From: Accumulibacter sp.
GTDB lineage: Bacteria > Pseudomonadota > Gammaproteobacteria > Burkholderiales > Rhodocyclaceae
NCBI GenBank assembly: GCA_003538495.1
Contig: DPSD01000029.1
Span: 1-7,453, forward strand
Length of the DNA stretch: 7,453 bases
Reading direction: 5' to 3'
Below are positions 1 through 4,788 of this stretch, in pieces; the first letter of the stretch is position 1; every line of letters starts with the position of its first letter. Under the pieces are notes generated by a model. That model saw only the letters and a program-made list of their open reading frames with translations. It searched no databases and was not told where the DNA came from. The position numbers and the translations under genes were made by a program.

Positions 1-1
1 G

Positions 2-466
2 TGTGACAAGGACCTGCTGCCGAAGGAAGTCTGCGAACCGAAGATGGCTGCCGCTCCGGCTGCGCCTGCAGCGGGTCCCAAGCCTTCTGGTGACAAGATC
101 ACCGTCGCTGCCGACGCGCTGTTCGACTTCGACAAGGCGACGCTGCGCCCGATGGGCAAGGCCAAGCTCGACGAAATCGTCGCCATGTCCAAGCAGATCA
201 AGCTGGAAGTGATCATCGCCGTTGGTCATACCGACCGCCTGGGTTCGGATGCCTACAACCAGAAGCTGTCCGAGCGGCGTGCCGCGTCGGTCAAGGCCTA
301 TCTGGTCAGCAAGGGTGTCGAAGCCAACCGCGTGTACACCGAAGGCAAGGGCGAGAAGCAGCCGGTTACCAAGCCTGGCCAGTGCGCGGGTCCGAAGAGC
401 AAGAAGGTCATCGAGTGCCTGCAGCCTGACCGTCGTGTCGACATCGAACTGATCGGCACCAAGTAA
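2..466 (+). CDS. OmpA-family outer membrane protein, C-terminal part (5' end outside window)
   Basis: This is the C-terminal end of an OmpA-type protein that anchors the outer membrane to peptidoglycan. The reading frame is open from base 2, so the start and the N-terminal beta-barrel lie upstream, and the internal ATG at 44 should not be taken as the start. The visible 154 residues begin with a cysteine-bearing linker (CDKDLLPKEVCEPK) and an Ala/Pro-rich hinge. The OmpA_C domain follows, with FDFDKATL, the peptidoglycan-binding GHTDRLGS motif (key Asp at bases 233-235), LSERRAASVKAYL (the likely second diaminopimelate-contacting Arg) and the closing RRVDIEL strand. Two cysteines flank a loop shortly before the end (QC...EC), and I infer a disulfide there, as in many betaproteobacterial homologues. 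A strong intrinsic terminator follows 17 nt after the stop. The domain is certain; which OmpA paralogue this is cannot be decided without the barrel. Confidence 0.93.
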   Translation, partial: CDKDLLPKEVCEPKMAAAPAAPAAGPKPSGDKITVAADALFDFDKATLRPMGKAKLDEIVAMSKQIKLEVIIAVGHTDRLGSDAYNQKLSERRAASVKAYLVSKGVEANRVYTEGKGEKQPVTKPGQCAGPKSKKVIECLQPDRRVDIELIGTK

Positions 467-483
467 TCCGTCAGTCTTACGGG

Positions 484-508
484 AGGCCCTGCTTCGGCAG
501 GGCTTTTT
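484..508 (+). terminator. Rho-independent terminator after the OmpA gene
   Basis: A perfect 7-bp GC-rich stem (GCCCTGC 486-492 with GCAGGGC 497-503) closes a stable TTCG tetraloop and runs directly into five T residues (504-508). An A-T and a G-T pair can extend the stem to 484/505. It starts 17 nt after the OmpA stop codon, so it should end the OmpA transcript and isolate it from ubiG. Confidence 0.92.
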
Positions 509-600
509 CGTTCTGCCAGCCCAGACCGTGTGCGTCGGTGGGCGCTGACCGCCACCCCGGCTCGCAGGCCGCTGATCGCCCGGTGCGCACGTTCGATCGA

Positions 601-615
601 CTGCACGGTGTGCAG
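601..615. other. Small perfect inverted repeat upstream of ubiG
   Basis: CTGCAC (601-606) and GTGCAG (610-615) form a perfect 6-bp stem with a 3-nt loop, 54 nt before the annotated ubiG start. No T-tract follows, so it is not an intrinsic terminator. It could be an mRNA leader hairpin or a DNA-binding dyad, and chance is also possible in this GC-rich DNA. The rest of 509-668 shows no recognisable gene, RNA or convincing promoter. Confidence 0.3.
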
Positions 616-668
616 CACGGCTGCGGGCGGACGGTGGACCGGAGTCTGCCTGTTGCGCACCACTTGCC

Positions 669-1385
669 ATGGATACCGCCAGGATCATGATCAACGCCGA
701 CCAGCACGAACTCGACAAATTCAGTCAGCTTGCCCACCGCTGGTGGGATCCGAACAGTGATTTCAAGCCGCTGCACGACATAAACCCGCTGCGCCTCGAC
801 TGGATCGATGGCCACTGCCAACTCGCCGGCAAGGCCGTGCTCGACGTCGGTTGCGGCGGCGGGCTGCTGGCCGAAGGAATGTGCGAAAAAGGCGCGACGG
901 TGACCGGCATCGATCTTTCCGAAAAGGCGCTGGCCGTTGCCCGATTGCACCTGCTGGAGAGCGGCCGAGAGCTTGACTACCGCCAGATCTCGGCCGAGGA
1001 GCTGGCGACTCAGCAAGCCGGCCGCTACGATGTGGTGACCTGCATGGAAATGCTTGAACATGTTCCCGATCCGGCCAGCACGGTCGCTGCGTGTGCGGCG
1101 CTGACCAGACCCGGAGGGCATGTCTTTTTCTCGACCATCAACCGCAACCCGAAGGCCTACCTGCTGGCCGTGGTCGGCGCCGAGTACGTCCTTCGGATGC
1201 TGCCCAGGGGCACCCACGACTATGCCCGGTTCATCAAGCCGTCGGAACTCTCGCGCTGGGTGCGAAATGCCGGTCTCGATCCGGACGAACTGCGAGGGAT
1301 GACTTACAACCCCTTGACCAGACACTGCGCGCTCGGGAAAAACACCGACGTGAACTACCTCCTGCATGCGTTCAAGGATGTTTGA
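669..1385 (+). CDS. ubiG: Ubiquinone biosynthesis O-methyltransferase UbiG
   Basis: UbiG is an SAM-dependent class I methyltransferase that catalyses both O-methylation steps of ubiquinone biosynthesis (the early catechol-type intermediate and demethylubiquinol), at the inner-membrane face. The 238-residue protein is close to the E. coli length and aligns from memory along its whole length. Visible marks are the N-terminal FxxLAxRWWDP segment with FKPLHxINPLRL (about residues 18-42), SAM motif [10 protein letters not shown] (57-65), the acidic ribose contact in GIDLS (80-84), [11 protein letters not shown] (125-135), the [13 protein letters not shown] strand (148-160), [17 protein letters not shown] (168-184) and the C-terminal [10 protein letters not shown] 669 has little Shine-Dalgarno support. 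ATG 687 (MINADQHEL) is an alternative that removes six residues and keeps all motifs. The stop overlaps the next gene by 8 nt, which suggests translational coupling. Confidence 0.96.
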   Translation: MDTARIMINADQHELDKFSQLAHRWWDPNSDFKPLHDINPLRLDWIDGHCQLAGKAVLDVGCGGGLLAEGMCEKGATVTGIDLSEKALAVARLHLLESGRELDYRQISAEELATQQAGRYDVVTCMEMLEHVPDPASTVAACAALTRPGGHVFFSTINRNPKAYLLAVVGAEYVLRMLPRGTHDYARFIKPSELSRWVRNAGLDPDELRGMTYNPLTRHCALGKNTDVNYLLHAFKDV

Positions 1386-2034
1386 AGCGGTTCTTTTCGA
1401 CCTCGACGGGACCTTCGCCGATACCGCGCCAGATCTTGCCGCGGCGCTCAATCGATTGCGTGCCGACCTGGCTCTGCCGGGTGTTCCGCCCGGACAGCTC
1501 CGCTCGCTGACCTCGCAGGGGGTTCGCGGGATGCTGAAAGCCGGCCTGGACATGCGTCCGGGGGACGCGCGCTACGCCGAGTTCTACGAGCGCTTCCTGC
1601 GCTACTACAGCCAGGACATCTGCGTCGAAACGACGCTGTTCCCCGGCGTCGATCAGCTTCTCGGGGATCTGGAAGGGCGCGGGTCGCCATGGGGGATCGT
1701 CACCAACAAAGCGCAACGGTTTACCCTGCCGTTGCTGGCCCGCCTCGGCTACGCGAAACGAGCGGCCTGTGTGGTCAGTGGCGATTCCGCGCCGCGCGCC
1801 AAGCCAGCTCCGCAACCGATGCAACTGGCGTGTACGCTGATCGACCGGGAGCCCGGGCGTTGCCTGTACGTTGGCGACGATTTGCGCGACATCCAGGCTG
1901 GGCGGGCAGCAGGCATGGTCACCGTGGCGGTACGCTACGGCTATCTGGGCGACGGCGACCCGATCGAGGCGTGGGGTGCCGATCATCTGGTTGACCACGC
2001 CCACGAGATCGCCGCCCTGGTCGGGATCGATTGA
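1378..2034 (+). CDS. HAD-IA phosphatase downstream of ubiG: probable MurNAc-6-phosphate phosphatase (MupP-like; often annotated phosphoglycolate phosphatase)
   Basis: This is a HAD-superfamily subclass IA phosphomonoesterase of 218 residues. The motifs are complete: nucleophile/acid motif I DLDGT (Asp8, Asp10), a helical cap at about 18-85, motif II VTNK (Thr109), the motif III lysine in AKPAPQP (Lys142), and motif [10 protein letters not shown] (Asp167, Asp168, Asp171) for Mg2+. Homologues are commonly labelled gph, which removes 2-phosphoglycolate. However, [11 protein letters not shown], the [16 protein letters not shown] block, AVRYGY and the closing WGAD..VDH closely resemble my memory of Pseudomonas MupP, which is also encoded next to ubiG. 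MupP removes the phosphate of MurNAc-6-P in the AmgK/MurU peptidoglycan-recycling route. I infer MupP rather than Gph, but specificity is not proven. ATG 1378 is chosen because it puts [10 protein letters not shown] at the N-terminus; ATG 1366 would add four residues. The gene overlaps ubiG by 8 nt. Confidence 0.9.
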   Translation: MFEAVLFDLDGTFADTAPDLAAALNRLRADLALPGVPPGQLRSLTSQGVRGMLKAGLDMRPGDARYAEFYERFLRYYSQDICVETTLFPGVDQLLGDLEGRGSPWGIVTNKAQRFTLPLLARLGYAKRAACVVSGDSAPRAKPAPQPMQLACTLIDREPGRCLYVGDDLRDIQAGRAAGMVTVAVRYGYLGDGDPIEAWGADHLVDHAHEIAALVGID

Positions 2035-2042
2035 GGACTACC

Positions 2043-2080
2043 CCACGGCCGGCTGGCTCCGGCTGCGCCGCTGCCCGTGG
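2043..2080. repeat. GC-rich inverted repeats between the phosphatase gene and cbiX
   Basis: CCACGG (2043-2048) is mirrored by CCGTGG (2075-2080), and a nested GCCGG (2048-2052)/CCGGC (2059-2063) pair lies inside. No T-tract follows, so this is at best a weak or Rho-assisted terminator or a messenger-stabilising hairpin between two same-strand genes 97 nt apart. No clear promoter for cbiX was found in the gap. Confidence 0.3.
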
Positions 2081-2131
2081 CCGTCAAAGCGAAGGTCGCG
2101 CCCTGAGCTGGCGATGGGTTAAAGTGTAGGC

Positions 2132-2509
2132 ATGAGCAAAACCGCCCTAATTCTTTTCGCCCATGGTGCGCGTGATCCCGAATGGGCCGAGCCGATGCGT
2201 CGTCTGGGCACGACCCTGCGTGAACAGGCACCCGGGATGCGCGTCGAACTGGCTTTTCTCGAGTTCTTGAAGCCCGCGTTGGGCGACTGCGTCGAGTCGC
2301 TCGTCGGTGAAGGTTTTCGACGTGTCGTCGTGTTGCCGATGTTTATTGCTCGTGGCGGACACCTTAAACGCGACTTGCCGCTGCTGCTCGAGGAACTGCA
2401 GCAAAGGCATCCGCAGACACGCTTTGAACTGGCCGGGGCGATTGGCGAAGCTGAGAGTGTGCTGCAGGCGATGGCCAGGCATGCCCTGGACCTACTCGCC
2501 ACTGGCTGA
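2132..2509 (+). CDS. cbiX: Short CbiX/SirB-type sirohydrochlorin chelatase
   Basis: This is a class II chelatase that inserts a divalent metal (Co2+ in anaerobic cobalamin synthesis, Fe2+ in siroheme synthesis, Ni2+ in some relatives) into sirohydrochlorin in the cytosol. The 125-residue length equals one chelatase domain, as in the short CbiX forms that work as homodimers rather than the two-domain CbiK/HemH form. The start LILFAHGARDPEW carries the first metal-binding His (His11) in the canonical HGSR/HGAR-type motif, and VVVLPMFIARGGHLKRDLP carries the second (His77) in the GGHxxxDxP motif. ATG 2132 puts the first beta-strand at the N-terminus, but its Shine-Dalgarno is weak. No other siroheme or cobalamin gene is in view, so the metal cannot be decided. 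The gene lies between the HAD phosphatase (97 nt upstream) and trmO (90 nt downstream), in the same reading frame as trmO. Confidence 0.9.
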   Translation: MSKTALILFAHGARDPEWAEPMRRLGTTLREQAPGMRVELAFLEFLKPALGDCVESLVGEGFRRVVVLPMFIARGGHLKRDLPLLLEELQQRHPQTRFELAGAIGEAESVLQAMARHALDLLATG

Positions 2510-2560
2510 GCAAGGTGCGCCGCCCGGCATCGCGCGAGGCTCCGGCCGGCCGGCTTCGGC

Positions 2561-2576
2561 GCTTGCCGGTGCAAGC
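2561..2576. other. Hairpin in the cbiX-trmO gap
   Basis: GCTTGC (2561-2566) and GCAAGC (2571-2576) form a perfect 6-bp stem with a 4-nt loop, 23 nt before the trmO start codon. There is no T-tract. In the messenger it could modulate trmO translation initiation or separate the two genes. The flanking sequence (2542-2556) is a run of CCGG/GGCC that can form alternative pairings. Confidence 0.35.
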
Positions 2577-2599
2577 CTGGCGGCGCCTGGACCAGGATC

Positions 2600-3310
2600 G
2601 TGCCTGACGCCGCCTTTTCGCCGATCGGCTACCTGGCAACGCCGTTTCGCGACCGGTTCGGGATTCCACGGCAGCCGCGGCTGGCACCGCACGCACGTGG
2701 TCAGCTACGCCTCTTGCGCCCCTACGACCGCGAGGAGGCGGTGCGCGGGCTAGAGGCGTTTTCGCATGTCTGGCTCAGCTTCGTCTTTCACCGGACAGCG
2801 GGTCGTTGGAGCCCGACAGTTCGTCCGCCGCGGCTCGGGGGTAATGAGCGGGTGGGCGTGTTTGCCAGCCGCAGCCCTTTTCGCCCGAACCCGCTGGGCT
2901 TGTCGCTGGTCGAGTTGCTGAGTATCGACACTCGCGACGGCGTGCTGCTGACTTTTGGCGGCGTCGACCTGCTCGACGGCACACCCGTTCTCGACATCAA
3001 ACCGTACATCGCCTTCATCGAAAGCGAGCCGGCCGCGCGCGGCGGTTTCGTCACTGCGCCGCCGCCGCTGCGGACCGTCTGGTTCACTGCCCGGGCGGCC
3101 AGCCAGGCCTCGCGGCACGAAGAGCGGTGGCCCGACCTGACGGCGCTGCTGCGCGAAGTGCTGGCGCAGGATCCGCGTCCCGCTTACGCCGACGACCCCA
3201 TGCGGCGGTACGGCTTTCGTCTTTACGATCTCGAGATCAAGTGGCGTTGTACGGCGACGCAAGTGATCGTCGAAGAGGTTCGTGGGCCGCTTGTCGACGG
3301 CGGGCGATGA
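2600..3310 (+). CDS. trmO: tRNA (N6-threonylcarbamoyladenosine37-N6)-methyltransferase TrmO (TsaA/YaeB family)
   Basis: TrmO uses S-adenosylmethionine to convert t6A at position 37 of ACY-decoding tRNA-Thr to m6t6A, which fine-tunes decoding. It has a distinctive beta-barrel fold rather than a Rossmann methyltransferase fold. The 236 residues match E. coli TrmO (235 aa) end to end. Visible marks are the N-terminal FSPIGYLATPFRDRFGIPRQP (split as residues 6-15 and 16-26), VRGLEAFSHVWL (48-59), RPPRLGGN (75-82), GVFASRSPFRPNPLGLSLVEL (86-106), DGTPVLDIKPY (126-136), EVLAQDPRPAY (186-196) and a closing IKWRC strand. The start is GTG 2600. No ATG, GTG or TTG lies in frame between it and the upstream TGA at 2507. 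An AGGA sits only 2 nt ahead, so initiation is probably weak. The protein ends with an extra VRGPLVDGGR tail. Confidence 0.95.
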   Translation: MPDAAFSPIGYLATPFRDRFGIPRQPRLAPHARGQLRLLRPYDREEAVRGLEAFSHVWLSFVFHRTAGRWSPTVRPPRLGGNERVGVFASRSPFRPNPLGLSLVELLSIDTRDGVLLTFGGVDLLDGTPVLDIKPYIAFIESEPAARGGFVTAPPPLRTVWFTARAASQASRHEERWPDLTALLREVLAQDPRPAYADDPMRRYGFRLYDLEIKWRCTATQVIVEEVRGPLVDGGR

Positions 3311-3356
3311 CCGGCACGACCTGCCCCGGATGCGCACCAACTATCGGCTGTGGTCG

Positions 3357-3374
3357 GCCGGCGTGTGCGCCGGC
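3357..3374. terminator. GC-only hairpin after trmO, possible weak terminator
   Basis: GCCGGCG (3357-3363) and CGCCGGC (3368-3374) form a perfect 7-bp stem with a TGTG loop, 46 nt after the trmO stop. The sequence after it is AGGGTGTC, with no T-tract. It is therefore a weak or Rho-assisted terminator candidate, or simply a stable transcript hairpin. The rest of the 218-nt gap (3311-3528) shows no supported gene or promoter apart from the ribosome binding site of the next gene. Confidence 0.35.
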
Positions 3375-3516
3375 AGGGTGTCGGCGTAAGCGGCGCTGCT
3401 GCGTTACTATGTGATCGTCGGCACGACTCTGATCGCGCGCAGCGCCGAAGCGGTCGCGATGCGGTCGAAACACTGACTGGTGCCCGCTGCCTATCGCCCG
3501 AGAGAGTCCTCACCTT

Positions 3517-3520
3517 GGAG
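3517..3520 (+). promoter_or_regulatory. Shine-Dalgarno of the secreted Gly/Tyr/Pro-rich protein gene
   Basis: GGAG at 3517-3520, extended as GGAGAG, lies 8 nt before ATG 3529. This is good spacing and a stronger ribosome binding site than those of the preceding genes. It fixes the start of the secreted protein. Confidence 0.75.
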
Positions 3521-3528
3521 AGAAGCCC

Positions 3529-3987
3529 ATGAACAAGTCGATCATCATGCTGCTGGTGCTGGCTCTCTTCGAAGCGCCCGGCGCTTTGGCGGACGGTGCG
3601 CCGCGCGGCGCGTATCAGGGGGCCGGAACGGTCGTCGTGGGTGGCGGTTATCGATACGGTTACGGTCCCCGCGGCGGCTATCGCGGCCCGGGATGGGGCT
3701 ACGGTGGCGGCTCCAGCGTCGGCGTCTATCTTGGCGCGCCGATCTTCTGGGGGTGGCCGGGACCTCCTGCCTACTATCCGCCGCCGGTGATCTATCCACC
3801 CGTGGTCGCTGTGCCACCGCCGGTGGTCTATGTCGAAAGGGCCGAGGTGACCGCGCCGTCCGCGTCGGGCGGCGAGCAAACGCTGGAGCCGGGGTTTTGG
3901 TACTACTGCCGGGAACTGGCCGCGTACTACCCGGCAGTCATGCAGTGTCCTGGGCCCTGGACGAAGGTTGCGCCGCGCGCCGAGTAG
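3529..3987 (+). CDS. Small secreted Gly/Tyr/Pro-rich protein of unknown function
   Basis: I cannot give this 152-residue protein a function. It has a clear Sec signal peptide: a Lys3 N-region, hydrophobic IIMLLVLALF, and a likely cleavage after Ala21 (ALA|D). There is no lipobox cysteine. The mature part has three zones: a Gly/Tyr/Arg-rich stretch (about 38-62), a GVYLGAP segment followed by an aromatic/Pro-rich stretch with repeated YPP/VPPP units (about 66-101), and a C-terminal module with FWYYC...YYPAVMQCPGPWTKVAP (about 123-149). That Cys127-Cys140 module with the WYYC and CPxxW pattern recurs, from memory, in many uncharacterised proteobacterial exported proteins and lipoproteins. The two cysteines probably form a disulfide in the periplasm. 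Upstream is a 218-nt gap, and downstream the gene converges on pdxH, so it is probably transcribed alone. The gene call is secure and the role is open. Confidence 0.85.
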   Translation: MNKSIIMLLVLALFEAPGALADGAPRGAYQGAGTVVVGGGYRYGYGPRGGYRGPGWGYGGGSSVGVYLGAPIFWGWPGPPAYYPPPVIYPPVVAVPPPVVYVERAEVTAPSASGGEQTLEPGFWYYCRELAAYYPAVMQCPGPWTKVAPRAE

Positions 3988-3993
3988 CGGTCG

Positions 3994-4014
3994 GCGCGAA
4001 CGTGGGGGTCGCGC
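3994..4014. terminator. Hairpin in the convergent gap, possible bidirectional terminator
   Basis: GCGCGA (3994-3999) pairs perfectly with TCGCGC (4009-4014) across a 9-nt loop. The hairpin fills the 28-nt gap between the secreted-protein stop (3987) and the pdxH stop (4016, opposite strand). Its position fits a terminator shared by two convergent genes, but no T-tract is present on either strand, so function is inferred from location only. Confidence 0.4.
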
Positions 4015-4015
4015 G

Positions 4016-4654
4016 TCACGGCGCGAGTCGCTCACGGATCCAGCGCTGGTCGCTACCCTTCCGGTAGCGCAAGCGATCGTGCAAGCGGCTCTTGCGGCCT
4101 TGCCAGAACTCCCAACGGTCCGGCTGCAGGCGGTAGCCGCCCCAGTGCGGAGGGCGAGGCGGGTTCAGCAGGAACCGCGCGGCATAGCGAGCGGCGTTGG
4201 CCAGCAGCACCGCGCGGCTGGCAATGACCTGGCTTTGCGGACTGGCCCAGGCGCCGATTCGTGAATCGAGCGGACGGCTGGCGAAGTAGGCATCGCTTTC
4301 TTCGTCGCTGACCAGGTCTACCCGGCCTTCGATGCGCACCACCCGCTCCAGTTCCACCCAGTGAAATTGCAGCGCTGCCCAGGGGTTGACGGCCAGTTCC
4401 CGGCCCTTGCGGCTGTCGCGGTTGGTGAACCAGGTGATGCCGTTTTCATCATAGCCCTTGATCAGCACCACCCGGGTCGACGGGCGCAGGGTATTGTCCA
4501 CCGTCGCCAGCGTCATCGCGTTCGGTTCGGGCACCTGAGCGGCAATCGCTTCCGCCAGCCAGCGCGCAAACTGCGCAAGGGGGTCGACGTGCGACGCGTC
4601 CTCGCTGAGTTCGGCTCGTTCGTAACTTTTTCGGAGGTCGGCGAGAATGGTCAT
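4016..4654 (-). CDS. pdxH: Pyridoxine/pyridoxamine 5'-phosphate oxidase PdxH
   Basis: PdxH is the FMN-dependent oxidase that converts pyridoxine 5'-phosphate or pyridoxamine 5'-phosphate to pyridoxal 5'-phosphate with O2, the last step of vitamin B6 synthesis and salvage. It is a cytosolic homodimer. The 212 residues match the usual length (E. coli 218). Visible in order are an N-terminal [12 protein letters not shown] segment, [19 protein letters not shown], the FMN-phosphate-binding [18 protein letters not shown] block followed by [27 protein letters not shown], the [17 protein letters not shown] substrate/FMN segment, [11 protein letters not shown] and [17 protein letters not shown], ending with the conserved RLAP. 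All expected blocks are present. The start ATG (4654-4652) gives the usual N-terminus but has no strong Shine-Dalgarno. It lies downstream of, and co-oriented with, the M61 peptidase gene, with a 134-nt gap. Confidence 0.97.
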   Translation of the reverse strand: MTILADLRKSYERAELSEDASHVDPLAQFARWLAEAIAAQVPEPNAMTLATVDNTLRPSTRVVLIKGYDENGITWFTNRDSRKGRELAVNPWAALQFHWVELERVVRIEGRVDLVSDEESDAYFASRPLDSRIGAWASPQSQVIASRAVLLANAARYAARFLLNPPRPPHWGGYRLQPDRWEFWQGRKSRLHDRLRYRKGSDQRWIRERLAP

Positions 4655-4788
4655 CGTGGATCAACGGTCAACGTAGGGGCGGTTAGGGCCTGCTGGCTGC
4701 CGGCGCGCCTACGCGGTACGGTGGCCAGAGTTTGATTATCGTTCACCGGGAAGCGGGTATGTGACGATTCCTTTGCGCGGAGCGGCCC

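Noticed and set aside
44..466. OmpA fragment as a complete 140-residue gene starting at ATG 44
   Set aside because: The frame is open to the left edge with a typical OmpA linker (CDKDLLPKEVCEPK) before that ATG, and the domain would lack its barrel and signal peptide. It is a window-truncated gene.
477..1553. Long minus-strand open frame (358 codons) opposite ubiG
   Set aside because: It lies antisense to an unmistakable ubiG and part of the phosphatase gene, runs through the OmpA terminator, has no recognisable motif, and is the kind of open frame expected by chance in GC-rich coding DNA.
3410..3426. TGTGA-N6-GCACGA resembling a CRP site
   Set aside because: Only the left half matches. The right half deviates from TCACA, and no well-placed promoter is nearby.
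3411..3476. Possible tiny GTG-start peptide (VIVGTTLIARSAEAV...) in the gap before the secreted protein
   Set aside because: It has only about 21 codons, no Shine-Dalgarno and no membrane or toxin-like pattern. Such frames are expected by chance.
3223..4035. Minus-strand open frame of 270 codons opposite trmO's end and the secreted-protein gene
   Set aside because: The Arg/Pro/His-rich composition is typical of a shadow frame. It overlaps two well-supported plus-strand genes and the convergent hairpin.
4735..4765. Minus-strand GATAAT (-10-like, 4740-4735) with GTCACA (-35-like, 4765-4760) ahead of pdxH
   Set aside because: The -10 matches 5 of 6 positions, but the spacer is 19 nt and the -35 matches only 4 of 6. 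It is a plausible pdxH promoter but too weak to list as a feature.
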